A stretch of DNA of 64,000 nt from Adhaeribacter pallidiroseus (GCF_003340495.1 NZ_QASA01000001.1:3534001-3598000); one strand, 5' to 3'. Numbered from the stretch's first letter, positions 1 through 9,498 are shown. A program made the numbers and translations. Notes: generated from the letters alone by a model not told the origin.

Positions 1-376
1 AAACCAGCCGTTTGTTGTCCAGTATCTTTTTAACGGAAAGTAAAATCTGATTCGGATTTAATGGTTTAATGAGGTAATCGGCGATTTTAGCCCCAATGGC
101 TTCTTCCATAATGTGCTCTTCCTCGCTCTTGGTAATCATTACCACTGGAATGGTGGGCTTAATGGCTTTAATTTCCGATAATGTTTCCAGACCCGAAATG
201 CCGGGCATATTTTCGTCCAGAAAAACCACATCGTAATTATTTTCCGAACATTTTTCAATAGCATCGGCCCCGCTGGGTACGGGCGTTATATCGTAGCCTT
301 TATCTTCCAGAAAAAGAATGTGCGGCTTCAATAAGTCTATCTCGTCATCGGCCCATAAAATATTATATCTTTGCAT
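1..376 (-). CDS. porX: PorX-type response regulator, partial (C terminus outside window)
   Basis: N-terminal 125 residues of a response regulator, starting at an ATG at 376 and running off the left edge. The receiver domain is complete: acidic pair in [13 protein letters not shown], phospho-acceptor Asp in [13 protein letters not shown], Thr in [10 protein letters not shown] and Lys in [10 protein letters not shown]. The wording of these motifs matches PorX, the Bacteroidota regulator that links an N-terminal receiver to a C-terminal PglZ phosphodiesterase domain and controls type IX secretion and gliding. The PglZ part is not visible, so the call rests on the receiver alone. An HD-hydrolase gene is divergent to it. 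Confidence 0.8.
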   Translation of the reverse strand, partial: MQRYNILWADDEIDLLKPHILFLEDKGYDITPVPSGADAIEKCSENNYDVVFLDENMPGISGLETLSEIKAIKPTIPVVMITKSEEEHIMEEAIGAKIADYLIKPLNPNQILLSVKKILDNKRLV

Positions 377-567
377 AGTTTTATTTTTAAAACAAATCGT
401 GCTTTTTACTGGTTTTGGCCACTGCTGATTTTAAAAAAGTAATGGCGGTAATTATTATTTAACAGTGAATACGCGTAAACAGTTATTATTTCCGGAACGC
501 AGCACCGTTATTTACAAATATTTACTAGCTAAAATCGCCAACCATCAACGGTTAACTCCTTAATTCA

Positions 568-1797
568 TTGAATAAGAAAAAAATTTTTAATGACCCCGTA
601 TACGGATTTATTACCGTTCCGTCGGAGCTTTTATTTGATATTATTGAACATCCGTATTTTCAGCGCCTGCGCCGGATTAAACAATTAGGTTTAACGGACT
701 TTGTTTATCCGGGAGCCCTGCATACGCGGTTTCACCACGCGGTGGGTGCCATGCACCTCATGAACAATGCGTTACAAACTTTAAGCAGCAAAAATAACGA
801 AATTTCGGAGAAAGAATGCGAAGCTTCGCTGATAGCTATTTTGCTGCACGATGTGGGCCATGGCCCGTTTTCGCACGCGCTGGAAACTTCTATTTTTAAA
901 AATGTATCGCACGAACAGCTTTCGGTGCACATCATGCACCAGTTAAACGAAGTATTCGGCGGAAGATTGAGTTTGGCCATTAAAATTTTTACGGATACCT
1001 ATCCACGCCGCTTTTTTCACCAGTTAGTGTCGAGCCAACTCGATGTGGATCGCTTGGATTACCTGAACCGCGATTCGTTTTATACCGGTGTGCTGGAAGG
1101 TAAAATCGGGGCCGACCGCATTATTAAAATGCTGAACGTGCACGAAGACCAGTTGGTAGTAGAAGAAAAAGCGATTTACTCCATCGAGAATTTTCTGGTA
1201 AGCCGGCGGCTGATGTACTGGCAGGTGTATTTGCACAAAACGGTATTAAGCGCCGAACACATGCTGATTAAACTGGTACAACGAGCCCGCTTTTTGCATC
1301 AGTCCGGGGTAGAGATTCCGGCTAGCGCGGCGTTGCATTTTTTCTTGTCCGAAAATATCTCTCTGGCCGATTTTAAAGCCGAAAATAACATTCTGCAAAA
1401 ATTTACCGCCCTGGACGATTACGATATCTGGCTAGGAATTAAAACCTGGTGCGCGCATCCGGATAAAATATTAGCGCTTTTAGCTACCAGCCTGCTCGAA
1501 CGAAAATTATTTAAAATTTTAATTTCCAGTAAGCCTTTCGACGAAGATATGCTCCTGGGGATTGCCGAACTGGTGCAGGAACAATTTCGTGTAAATGAGT
1601 TTGAAGTACCTTATCTCATGATTTCGGGCAAAATCAGCAACAACGCTTACGAAGGTCATGGCAAATCTATTGATGTGCTTACCAAAATAGGCCACGTAGT
1701 AGACGTTGCCGATGCCTCGGATTTACCGAATATTCATGCCCTGAGCACTACCGTAGAAAAGTACTTTGTGTGTTACCCGAAGGAAATTGCGTTGTAA
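568..1797 (+). CDS. HD-domain metal-dependent phosphohydrolase (dNTPase-like)
   Basis: 409 aa. The HD metal-binding set is visible: His in TRFHHAVGAMHLM (about residues 53-65), the HD pair in LLHDVGHGPFSHALE (about 93-107), and a later Asp in SQLDVDRLDYLNRDS (about 155-170). This is the dGTPase/SAMHD1-like branch found as a single-copy gene in many Bacteroidota, often next to porX and the lpx genes; the substrate is not known. The TTG start gives MNKKKIFNDPVYGFI, a usual N terminus for the family. The intergenic space to the divergent porX (about 190 bp) probably holds both promoters. Confidence 0.85.
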   Translation: MNKKKIFNDPVYGFITVPSELLFDIIEHPYFQRLRRIKQLGLTDFVYPGALHTRFHHAVGAMHLMNNALQTLSSKNNEISEKECEASLIAILLHDVGHGPFSHALETSIFKNVSHEQLSVHIMHQLNEVFGGRLSLAIKIFTDTYPRRFFHQLVSSQLDVDRLDYLNRDSFYTGVLEGKIGADRIIKMLNVHEDQLVVEEKAIYSIENFLVSRRLMYWQVYLHKTVLSAEHMLIKLVQRARFLHQSGVEIPASAALHFFLSENISLADFKAENNILQKFTALDDYDIWLGIKTWCAHPDKILALLATSLLERKLFKILISSKPFDEDMLLGIAELVQEQFRVNEFEVPYLMISGKISNNAYEGHGKSIDVLTKIGHVVDVADASDLPNIHALSTTVEKYFVCYPKEIAL

Positions 1798-1889
1798 GTT
1801 TTTTAAATTTTTTAAAATCTTACAAGTCTTACATAAAAGGTACTTAATAGTTTTTAAGATAGGGAGGCGTTTAAACCTAAAATAATCTT

Positions 1890-1897
1890 TACTTTTG
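1890..1897 (+). promoter_or_regulatory. Bacteroidota -7 promoter element (TACTTTTG)
   Basis: Matches the TAnnTTTG -7 consensus of the Bacteroidota primary sigma factor. It ends 4 bases before the GTG at 1902 and 13 bases before the ATG at 1911. Transcription would then begin at about the GTG, which favours the ATG at 1911 as the real start. Confidence 0.5.
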
Positions 1898-1901
1898 CGC
1901 C

Positions 1902-2219
1902 GTGCACAAAATGGCTTTTCTTTTATCAGTACTGGTTCTGCTATTGGCAACAATTCCTTGTTGTTTAGCGGATAATTGCCTGAACGAAAAGCCCGCATCC
2001 GATAAAACCAAGAAAGATAAAGACGCTGGTCCGGAAGCGGAAGGTGGCCTTTGTTCCCCGTTTTTCCAATGCCAGAGTTGCCACACGTTAGCTTTTACCC
2101 CGCCAATGTCCCGGGTGGTGATGCTTTTTTTCCCGGAAGCCAGCTGTTACCCGGTTTACTCCCCAACCTTTTTTTATCAATTTCTTTCTACTATCTGGCA
2201 ACCGCCTAAAATTGCCTAA
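1902..2219 (+). CDS. Small Cys/His-containing protein, DUF6660-like
   Basis: 105 aa from GTG 1902, or 102 aa from ATG 1911, which is preferred from the promoter position. There is an N-terminal signal sequence (FLLSVLVLLLATIPCCLA), a charged linker (about 30-45), a CSPFFQCQSCHT cluster, and a C terminus ending FLSTIWQPPKIA. This arrangement matches the DUF6660 family of small exported proteins found beside TonB-dependent receptors or metal efflux genes in Bacteroidota. It lies 78 bp upstream of a TonB receptor. The Cys/His cluster suggests metal binding, but no function is established. Confidence 0.65.
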   Translation: MHKMAFLLSVLVLLLATIPCCLADNCLNEKPASDKTKKDKDAGPEAEGGLCSPFFQCQSCHTLAFTPPMSRVVMLFFPEASCYPVYSPTFFYQFLSTIWQPPKIA

Positions 2220-2297
2220 TCCTTTCTGAAAAGCCTTTCTGCTATTTACTAGTAGCAGTTATCAGTACTTTTTTAAATTTTTAATGGATTTAGAGCA

Positions 2298-4472
2298 ATG
2301 AAAAAGATAATGCTTTTTATAATAGCATTGGTTAGCACTTTGGTGGCCAATGGGCAAAACACCTTAACGGCTTATATTAAAGACGCCGAAAATCAATCGC
2401 CCTTAGTGGGAGCTACTGCTTTATTAAACAACTCGCCAATTGGTACTACCGCTGACGCTACCGGCCAGGTAGTTATTAAAAATATACCAAACGGATCGCA
2501 AACTTTCCGATTCTCTTTTGTGGGTTACCAGGAGCAGGTAGCGCACATTACCTTCCCCAGAACAACTGCCGAACCGATTATTATTTTACTGGAAGCAAGC
2601 GGCTCCGAGCTGGAAGCCGTGGAAATCACGTCCACCCGCAGCACCCGCACCATCCAAGATATACCTACCCGGGTAGAGTTTATGGCGGGCGAAGAACTGG
2701 AAGAAAAAGGCAACATGAAACCCGGCGACATCCGGATGATTTTAAGCGAAAGTACGGGCATTCAAACCCAGCAAACGTCGGCCACGTCGGCCAATGCCAG
2801 TATCCGGATTCAGGGTTTAGATGGCCGGTACACGCAAATTTTAAAAGATGGCTTTCCTTTGTATGCCGGTTACTCGGGTGGTTTGGGCTTGTTGCAAACG
2901 CCTCCGCTGGATTTAAAGCAAGTAGAAATCATAAAAGGCTCGGCTTCTACGTTGTACGGCGGTGGCGCCATTGCCGGGTTGGTAAACTTAATTTCGAAAA
3001 CTCCGCCGGAAAAGCCCGAGCTCCGTTTTTTGTTCAATGGCACCTCGGCGGGCGGCCTGGATTTAAATGGTTTTTATGGCCGGCGTTTTAAGAAAACCGG
3101 ACTAACTATTTATGGAGCCCGGAACAGTAATGCCGCATACGACCCTTCCGGAACCGATTTATCGGCGATTCCTCAATTTAGCCGGTATACTTTCAATCCG
3201 CGTTTGTTTTTTTACCCCACCCAGAAAACCCAACTAAACCTGGGCATTAACACCGTTTTTGAAAATCGCTTAGGGGGCGATATGCATTATATTAAAGGCG
3301 AACAACCAAACAATCATTCCTATTTTGAGCAAAACAAAACCCAACGGCTCTCTACGCAATTTGCCGGGAGTTATCACTTCAATAACTGTAGCCAGATAAA
3401 TTTAAAAAACAGCGTTAGTTATTTTAACCGGACACTTACGCTACCCCAATATGCCTTTGCAGGAGCGCAAGTAAGCACTTTCAGCGAAGCTACTTATTCG
3501 CGACAAGGAGAACAAGCCGACTGGGTTACGGGAGTTAACCTTTGGACGGAACAATTCCGGGAAAAACAGTTGCCAGCTACGCCGCTCCGGAATTATAACC
3601 AGACCACCGCAGGCGCTTTTGTGCAAAGTAGCATTAAAGCTACCGATTGGCTACATCTGGAAACTGGTCTTCGGTCGGATTACGTGGCAGATTATGGCTT
3701 TGCTTTTTTACCCCGCATTTCGGCTTTGTTTAAAATAAAGCCGAACTTAACTTCCAGGTTGGGCGGTGGCTTAGGCTACAAGGCTCCTACTATTTTTACC
3801 GAGGAAAGCGAACGCTTGCAATACCAAGGAGTTTTACCCATAAGCCCGGATAACAATAAATTAGAGCGTAGTTACGGGGGTAATCTGGATTTTACCTACC
3901 GGGCTACTTTGGCTAACGATGCCATTAGTTTTAATATTAACCACTTATTCTTTTATACTTTTCTGAAAAACCCTTTAACGCTGGTGCCTTCGGCGAACAA
4001 ATTATACCAGTTACAAAATCGCTTAGGGCACTTAGATACCGAAGGAACCGAAACCAATATAAAAATCGGTTACGAGGGCTTTAACTTATTTCTGGGTTAT
4101 ACCTTTACGGACACCAAAATTCACGAAGGTGAGGTTAAAACAATTAATCCCTTAACACCCAAACACCGGATAAATGCGGTATTGCTGTACGAAGTGGCAG
4201 AAAAATGGAAACTGGGATTAGAGTCGTATTACTTTAGCCGGCAAAAGCTTAGCGATAATACCACGGGCAAATCGTACGTAATTTCTGGCTTTATGGCAGA
4301 AAAGCGCTGGGAACAGTTTTCCGTTTATGTTAATTTTGAAAATTTCTTAGATGTCCGGCAAACCCGGTTTGATTCCATTTATACCGGTAGCATTACCAAT
4401 CCGGCTTTCCGGGATATTTATGCGCCCTTAGATGGTTTTATGGTGAATGGCGGCTTGAAACTTCGTTTGTAG
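2298..4472 (+). CDS. TonB-dependent outer-membrane receptor
   Basis: 724 aa. Signal peptide ending VANGQ; a carboxypeptidase-regulatory-like beta domain at about residues 22-100 (LTAYIKDAENQSPLVGATALL, IGTTADATGQVVI); a plug domain at about 115-235 with IRIQGLDGRYTQILKDG and VEIIKGSASTLYGGGAIAGLVNLI; then a 22-strand-type barrel ending in an aromatic/basic tail (GGLKLRL). The length is typical of siderophore, metal or cobalamin receptors, not of the longer SusC class. It is probably co-transcribed with the DUF6660-like gene. The substrate cannot be read from sequence; a metal is possible from the neighbour. Confidence 0.9.
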   Translation: MKKIMLFIIALVSTLVANGQNTLTAYIKDAENQSPLVGATALLNNSPIGTTADATGQVVIKNIPNGSQTFRFSFVGYQEQVAHITFPRTTAEPIIILLEASGSELEAVEITSTRSTRTIQDIPTRVEFMAGEELEEKGNMKPGDIRMILSESTGIQTQQTSATSANASIRIQGLDGRYTQILKDGFPLYAGYSGGLGLLQTPPLDLKQVEIIKGSASTLYGGGAIAGLVNLISKTPPEKPELRFLFNGTSAGGLDLNGFYGRRFKKTGLTIYGARNSNAAYDPSGTDLSAIPQFSRYTFNPRLFFYPTQKTQLNLGINTVFENRLGGDMHYIKGEQPNNHSYFEQNKTQRLSTQFAGSYHFNNCSQINLKNSVSYFNRTLTLPQYAFAGAQVSTFSEATYSRQGEQADWVTGVNLWTEQFREKQLPATPLRNYNQTTAGAFVQSSIKATDWLHLETGLRSDYVADYGFAFLPRISALFKIKPNLTSRLGGGLGYKAPTIFTEESERLQYQGVLPISPDNNKLERSYGGNLDFTYRATLANDAISFNINHLFFYTFLKNPLTLVPSANKLYQLQNRLGHLDTEGTETNIKIGYEGFNLFLGYTFTDTKIHEGEVKTINPLTPKHRINAVLLYEVAEKWKLGLESYYFSRQKLSDNTTGKSYVISGFMAEKRWEQFSVYVNFENFLDVRQTRFDSIYTGSITNPAFRDIYAPLDGFMVNGGLKLRL

Positions 4473-4602
4473 AAGAACACTACTCGCTTAAAAAAATCAG
4501 GTTTGAAATTACTAAAAAGCAGTTTTAAGCCTGATTTTTTAAATTTTTTAATTCCATCAGCCGACTTTGCAGTGTTTTTTTTCGCAATTACTAAAATACT
4601 GT

Positions 4603-4887
4603 TTATAAGCAATGGCGGTAATTAAGCAACTCGTCTTTTAAAGATTCTTCCCGTTCTTTAGCTTGGTTAATGTTATTTAATAAGGCAGTTCTATCCGCAC
4701 CCTGGCTGTTAGGCAACTGTGCTTCCAACAACAATATTTCTTTTTGAATGGCTTCTACCTGGGTAATTAAACCCGAAAGAAACGATGGGCTGGGGCATTC
4801 TACTAAAGGTTCATCATCATCGCCGGAGCAGCCAACTAGGCCGGAAAGTAACCCGGAAAGCAGTAAAAGCATTAAAAATTGTTTCAT
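4603..4887 (-). CDS. Small acidic surface lipoprotein with coiled-coil segment
   Basis: 94 aa from the ATG at 4887. A longer reading to 4911 adds eight residues in front of the signal peptide and is less likely. Lipobox LVGC; after the Cys come Ser, Gly and a run of acidic residues (CSGDDDEP), as in the surface-export signals of Bacteroidota lipoproteins. Residues about 45-90 (LITQVEAIQKEILLLEAQL and following) have heptad character and should form a coiled coil. It converges on the TonB receptor with a 130-bp gap. The family is not recognised. Confidence 0.65.
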   Translation of the reverse strand: MKQFLMLLLLSGLLSGLVGCSGDDDEPLVECPSPSFLSGLITQVEAIQKEILLLEAQLPNSQGADRTALLNNINQAKEREESLKDELLNYRHCL

Positions 4888-4911
4888 GCAAGTATTACAA
4901 ATAGCTTTCAA

Positions 4912-5295
4912 TCTAATTTTATTCGGGGTAATTTATAAAGATAAACTATTTAATAAGAAATCAGAATAGCATTTTACGAGCGGTTAACAGCTTGTCGAAC
5001 CTGCTTCAGCACCCATAATCTTATTTAAGGTTGGTTTTTAAAATTTATTGCTCTTAGTGGCTTTTTAAATGCATGTAATCCTACTTTAATTCTGCTGGCG
5101 TTTATATTCTCCATAATCTTCTAAACTAATGGGATCAGACTTAAAAGACAAGGGCTCCATTTTCAATTTTATAAAATATTAAAAATCAAACAATTAAAAA
5201 TAAACGCCCAGAAATCACCTGATTATTCTGGGCAATTTAACAACAATATTCCCGCGCCTATCTTAAAGAAATGGCACTTTAATTAAATTCTTTAT
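4912..5295. other. Intergenic region between lipoprotein and lpxD
   Basis: AT-rich with no gene I can support. It contains a short hairpin (GCCCAGAA at 5206-5213 with TTCTGGGC at 5226-5233, 12-base loop) and a 24-codon minus-strand ORF ending near 5086 that is too short to accept. Confidence 0.5.
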
Positions 5296-5303
5296 TATTT
5301 TTG
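5296..5303 (+). promoter_or_regulatory. -7 promoter element of lpxD (TATTTTTG)
   Basis: TAnnTTTG match ending only 4 bases before the lpxD ATG at 5308. With the usual spacing, transcription would start at or next to the A of the start codon, giving a leaderless or nearly leaderless mRNA. Confidence 0.55.
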
Positions 5304-5307
5304 GCGC

Positions 5308-6330
5308 ATGAAATTTACCGTCGGACAAATAGCTGAATTATTGGGAGGAACCGTAGAAGGCAGTGCAACAGCTTCCGTGTACAAACTGGAAAAGATTGAA
5401 GAAGCCCAGGAAGGCTCACTGGCGTTTTTATCCAACCTGAAATACGAAAACTTTTTATATACCACAGCCGCTTCGGCGGTAATTGTATCGCACCAACTAG
5501 AATTAAAACAAGCCACCCAAGCCGCGCTTATCCGGGTAGATGATCCGTACCTGAGTTTTACCCGTTTGTTAGAAGAATACCAAAAGCTAAAAGGCCGTTT
5601 GATGCAGGGAGTAGAAAACCCGAGCTTTATCGGCGAAAACGTAAGCATTGGCGAAGCGCATTACCGGGGCGCCTTTTCGTATATTGGCCATAATTGCCGC
5701 ATTGGCGATCAGGTGCGCATTTACCCGCAAGCTTACGTGGGCGATAATGTAACTATTGGCAATAACACCACTATTTTTGCCGGTGCCAAAATTTACGCCG
5801 ATTGTGTGATTGGCAATGACTGTATTATTCATGCGGGAGCCGTTATTGGTAGCCCGGGTTTTGGCTTTGCCCCCCAAAAAGACGGCACCTACCGCGATAT
5901 TCCGCAACTGGGCAATGTAATTCTGGAAGATAAGGTAAATATTGGCGCCAACACCACCATCGATTGCGCCACCATGGGCTCCACCATTGTGCGCGAAGGC
6001 ACTAAAATAGATAATTTAGTGATGTTGGCGCATAATGTAGAAGTGGGCCGGCATACCGTAATTGCGGCCCAAACCGGCATTTCGGGTTCTACTAAAATTG
6101 GTGACCATTGCGTTATTGCCGGCCAGGTGGGAATTGTGGGCCATATTGCGCTGGCTAATAAAACTACGGTGGGTGCCCAATCCGGGGTTTCTAAATCCAT
6201 CAAAGAAGAAGGTACTTTTATACAAGGTTCGCCGGCTTTTGATTATAAACAAAACTTACGCGCTTTAGCCGTACTGCGGCGCTTGCCGGAAATTGAAAAA
6301 CAAGTAAACGAACTGAAAGAAAAGATTTAA
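5308..6330 (+). CDS. lpxD: UDP-3-O-(3-hydroxyacyl)glucosamine N-acyltransferase
   Basis: 340 aa, normal length. LpxD transfers the second hydroxyacyl chain, from acyl-ACP to UDP-3-O-acyl-glucosamine, in lipid A synthesis. N-terminal uridine-binding domain at about residues 1-100; then hexapeptide repeats of a left-handed beta helix (VTIGNNTTIFAGAKIYADCVIG and others) at about 105-310; catalytic His in MLAHNVEVG; C-terminal helix ending EIEKQVNELKEKI. First of three consecutive lipid A genes; 120 bp separate it from lpxC-fabZ. Confidence 0.96.
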   Translation: MKFTVGQIAELLGGTVEGSATASVYKLEKIEEAQEGSLAFLSNLKYENFLYTTAASAVIVSHQLELKQATQAALIRVDDPYLSFTRLLEEYQKLKGRLMQGVENPSFIGENVSIGEAHYRGAFSYIGHNCRIGDQVRIYPQAYVGDNVTIGNNTTIFAGAKIYADCVIGNDCIIHAGAVIGSPGFGFAPQKDGTYRDIPQLGNVILEDKVNIGANTTIDCATMGSTIVREGTKIDNLVMLAHNVEVGRHTVIAAQTGISGSTKIGDHCVIAGQVGIVGHIALANKTTVGAQSGVSKSIKEEGTFIQGSPAFDYKQNLRALAVLRRLPEIEKQVNELKEKI

Positions 6331-6450
6331 CTTGCACCGGTAATTCGAAATAAAAGCTTAATTAATGGGGACATTAGTCAATCTTTTATTTATGAATTAA
6401 GATATTATAACGTAAAACGTACCACTTAACACGTTACGCGTACCTAGTAA

Positions 6451-7848
6451 ATGAACGATAAGCAACACACCATACAATCGCCGGTAACGGTTTCGGGCAT
6501 TGGCCTGCACACGGGCGTAATGGCCAACATGACTTTTTTACCCGCGCCGGTAAATCATGGGTATAAATTTCAGCGCATTGATTTACCGGGCCAGCCCATT
6601 GTAACTGCCGATGTAGATAACGTAGTTGATTTATCGCGGGGCACTACCATTGAACAAAACGGCGCCCGGGTAAACACCGTGGAGCACACTTTGGCCGCCG
6701 TGGTAGGTTTGCAAATCGATAATGTGCTGATTCAGCTGGATGGCCCGGAACCACCCATTATGGATGGTTCTTCTATTGAATTTATTCTGGCTTTAGAAGC
6801 CGCCGGTTTAGAAGAACAAAATGCCCTCCGCAATTATTTCGAAATTCCGCAGGGCATTCATTACCGGGATGGGGAACGTGAAGTAGAATTAGCGGCTTTA
6901 CCCCTAAACGACTACCGCGTTACCGTAATGGTAGATTATAATTCGCCGGTATTGGGTAGCCAGCACGCTTCTATCACTGATATTAATCAGTTCCGGGACC
7001 AGATTGCCTCGAGCCGCACTTTTTGCTTTTTGCACGAACTCGAAGCGCTTTACAAACAAAATTTAATTAAAGGTGGCGATTTAGCCAATGCTATTGTGGT
7101 AGTAGACCGGGTTGTTACCGAAGAAGAACTGACCAACTTAGCTACTCTGCTGAACAAACCCAAAGTAGCGGTAAAGAAAGAAGGAATTTTAAATAACGTA
7201 GAACTGCGTTATAAAAACGAACCCGCCCGCCACAAACTACTCGATTTAATTGGTGATTTAGCTTTAGTGGGCCGGCCTTTAAAAGGCCAGATTTTAGCGG
7301 CTCGTCCGGGCCACGCGGCTAACGTAGCTTTCGCCAAAAAAATTAAAAAACAAATGCAAGAAGCCGCTATTTCCAATGTGCCTACCTACGATCCTACCAA
7401 GGAACCCGTGATGGACATTAACAAAATAGCGCAAACGCTGCCGCACCGCTTTCCATTTCTGCTCATCGATAAAATCATTTACCTCGACGAAAATACCGTC
7501 ATCGGGGTGAAGAACGTTACCTTGAACGAGCCGCAATTTCAGGGGCATTTTCCGGCCAACCCGGTTTATCCGGGGGTTTACCTGATTGAATCCATGGCGC
7601 AAACCGGGGGAATCTTAGTACTCAGCACTGTACCCGATCCGGAAAATTACTGGACCTATTTCTTGGGCGTAGATAAGTGCCGCTTCCGGCGTAAAGTTAT
7701 TCCGGGAGATACCATTATTTTTAAATGCTGGCTACTGGCGCCAATTAAACGGGGTATTGCCAAAATGGAAGGCAAGGCTTTTGTAAACGGTAAAGTAGTT
7801 ATGGAAGCCGAAATGTCGGCAAGCATCGTCCGAAAGGAAGGGGTGTAA
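6451..7848 (+). CDS. lpxC-fabZ: Bifunctional LpxC deacetylase / FabZ 3-hydroxyacyl-ACP dehydratase
   Basis: 465 aa, the fusion typical of Bacteroidota. LpxC part (about residues 1-305): Zn ligands in VEHTLAAVVG, HKLLDLIGDLAL and PGHAANVAF, plus DGSSIEF; it removes acetate from UDP-3-O-acyl-GlcNAc, the committed step of lipid A synthesis. FabZ part (about 315-465): LPHRFPFLLIDKI with the catalytic His, and GHFPANPVYPGVYLIESMAQ with the catalytic Glu; it dehydrates hydroxyacyl-ACP for fatty acid elongation. One polypeptide thus couples the two uses of hydroxyacyl-ACP. Located between lpxD and lpxA. Confidence 0.97.
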   Translation: MNDKQHTIQSPVTVSGIGLHTGVMANMTFLPAPVNHGYKFQRIDLPGQPIVTADVDNVVDLSRGTTIEQNGARVNTVEHTLAAVVGLQIDNVLIQLDGPEPPIMDGSSIEFILALEAAGLEEQNALRNYFEIPQGIHYRDGEREVELAALPLNDYRVTVMVDYNSPVLGSQHASITDINQFRDQIASSRTFCFLHELEALYKQNLIKGGDLANAIVVVDRVVTEEELTNLATLLNKPKVAVKKEGILNNVELRYKNEPARHKLLDLIGDLALVGRPLKGQILAARPGHAANVAFAKKIKKQMQEAAISNVPTYDPTKEPVMDINKIAQTLPHRFPFLLIDKIIYLDENTVIGVKNVTLNEPQFQGHFPANPVYPGVYLIESMAQTGGILVLSTVPDPENYWTYFLGVDKCRFRRKVIPGDTIIFKCWLLAPIKRGIAKMEGKAFVNGKVVMEAEMSASIVRKEGV

Positions 7849-7851
7849 AAG

Positions 7852-7998
7852 AATTATGAATTAGAAATTAGGAGTTAGAAATTTTTATCGATGCCTTTAG
7901 CATCTTTTTTGATCTACTAATTCCTGTTAAAACTGTTGGAACCAAACGCATGAATTTTTCCGGCATTAAAATTTCTAATTTTTAATTCATAATTTTTA
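7852..7998. repeat. Inverted pair of degenerate AATTAGAAATT-type repeats
   Basis: The tract after lpxC-fabZ (about 7852-7886, words like AATTATGAATTAGAAATTAG) is repeated in reverse complement just before lpxA (about 7966-7998), with a seven-base insertion in the left arm. The arms enclose about 80 bp and could form a long stem. Between them lies a short hairpin (GATGC, five-base loop, GCATC, then TTTTTT, 7890-7910), a weak intrinsic terminator candidate on the plus strand. Confidence 0.6.
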
Positions 7999-8012
7999 AT
8001 TTAACAGAAAGA

Positions 8013-8807
8013 ATGAATCAACCATTAGCCTATATTCACCCGGAAGCTAAAATTGCGCAAAATGTAGTAGTAGAGCCTTTTTCTACCATCTACAAAAATG
8101 TAGAAATTGGCGAAGGCACCTGGGTTGGCCCCAATGTTACGATCATGGAGGGCGCCCGGATTGGTAAAAACTGCAAGTTATACCCGGGTTGTGTTATCTC
8201 GGCGGCTCCGCAAGATTTAAAGTACAAAGGCGAAGCCAGCACGGTACACATTGGGGATAATACCGTTATCCGGGAATGCGTTACCATTAACCGCGGTACG
8301 GCGATGGATAAAAATACCACTAATATCGGGGATAATTGTTTGGTAATGGCTTACGTGCACATTGCCCACGATTGTATTATCGGCAATAATGTAATTCTGG
8401 TAAACTCCGTACAATTGGCCGGCCACATTGAAATTCAGGATTTTGTGATTGTGGGGGGCACAACCGCTGTGCAGCAATTTGTAAAAATTGGGGCTCACGC
8501 CATGGTAGGTGGTGGCTCTTTGGTGCGGAAAGATGTGCCGCCTTTTGTAAAAGCCGCCCGCGAACCGCTAACCTACGCGGGTATAAATTCTATTGGCTTG
8601 CGACGCCGGGGTTTCTCGAACGAAAAAATTAACGAAATTCAGGATATTTACCGCACCTTATTCTTGGGTGGTTTAAATCATAGTAAAGCCCTGGATAAAA
8701 TTGAACTGGAAATGGTACCTAGCGACGAACGCGACGAGATCATTAATTTTTTCCGGACTTCGGAACGGGGCGTCATCCGGGGATATTCGCAGAAAGATGC
8801 AGATTAA
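8013..8807 (+). CDS. lpxA: UDP-N-acetylglucosamine O-acyltransferase
   Basis: 264 aa, normal length. LpxA performs the first acylation of UDP-GlcNAc in lipid A synthesis. Hexapeptide-repeat beta helix over about residues 5-190 (VEIGEGTWVGPNVTIMEGARIG); catalytic His in MAYVHIAHDC; C-terminal helical domain (LRRRGFSNEKINEIQDIYR) used in trimer and nucleotide binding. Its stop codon overlaps the start of the following ABC ATPase gene by 11 bp. Confidence 0.96.
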   Translation: MNQPLAYIHPEAKIAQNVVVEPFSTIYKNVEIGEGTWVGPNVTIMEGARIGKNCKLYPGCVISAAPQDLKYKGEASTVHIGDNTVIRECVTINRGTAMDKNTTNIGDNCLVMAYVHIAHDCIIGNNVILVNSVQLAGHIEIQDFVIVGGTTAVQQFVKIGAHAMVGGGSLVRKDVPPFVKAAREPLTYAGINSIGLRRRGFSNEKINEIQDIYRTLFLGGLNHSKALDKIELEMVPSDERDEIINFFRTSERGVIRGYSQKDAD

Positions 8808-9420
8808 GCTCCTGGGGCTCGGCAAACGCTACAATTACGATTGGATTTTTCGGCACCTTTCTTATGAGTTTATACCGGATAAAGCTTACGCCATTCTGGG
8901 GTATAACGGCTCCGGTAAATCCACTTTTATCAATACCTTATCGGGCAATTTAGTACCCAGCGAAGGCACCATTCAGTACCAAAATAATTCCCAAACAATA
9001 CTGGTCGAAGAAATTTACCGGTATTTATCTTTTTCAGCGCCCTACCTGGAATTGGTAGAAGAATTTACCTTAACCGAGTTACTGCAATTTCATACGCACT
9101 TTAAACCGCTGCGGCATCTTACTCCGAACCAGCTTATTGAGCGGATGTACCTGGAAAAAGCCCGGCATAAATACGTAAAAGATTTTTCGTCGGGTATGAA
9201 ACAACGGCTAAAATTGGGATTGGCTATTTACACCGATGCTCCCCTCCTGCTTTTGGATGAACCCACCACCAATTTAGACCAGGCCGGGATAAACTGGTAC
9301 CTCGAACACGTCAGCCAAAACCGGAAAGATCGCCTGGTAGTAGTTTGTTCCAATATTGCCCACGAATATCAATTCTGCGACGAAACGCTGGATATTACCC
9401 AATTTCATCCCGTTAAATAA
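8797..9420 (+). CDS. ABC transporter ATP-binding protein
   Basis: 207 aa from ATG 8797, inside the last codons of lpxA. A longer reading from 8701 would lie wholly over lpxA and lacks homology. Walker A GYNGSGKST, signature FSSGMKQRLKLGLA and Walker B LLLLDEPTTNLD are intact; the Q-loop region is less clear. It is a single NBD with no permease nearby, so its membrane partner is elsewhere or it acts as a stand-alone subunit. Overlap with lpxA implies translational coupling; a link to envelope lipid export is plausible but not shown. Confidence 0.88.
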   Translation: MQIKLLGLGKRYNYDWIFRHLSYEFIPDKAYAILGYNGSGKSTFINTLSGNLVPSEGTIQYQNNSQTILVEEIYRYLSFSAPYLELVEEFTLTELLQFHTHFKPLRHLTPNQLIERMYLEKARHKYVKDFSSGMKQRLKLGLAIYTDAPLLLLDEPTTNLDQAGINWYLEHVSQNRKDRLVVVCSNIAHEYQFCDETLDITQFHPVK

Positions 9421-9498
9421 TTACCAAATGAAGGGGGTTACGAGAGTTGGAGACCAGAAAAGAATGGGTTCTGAAAGGAGCTATTCTTCTCTATAGAT

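Noticed and set aside
5086-5160. 24-codon minus-strand ORF starting MEPLSFKSDP
   Set aside because: Too short to support without homologues, though the composition is protein-like.
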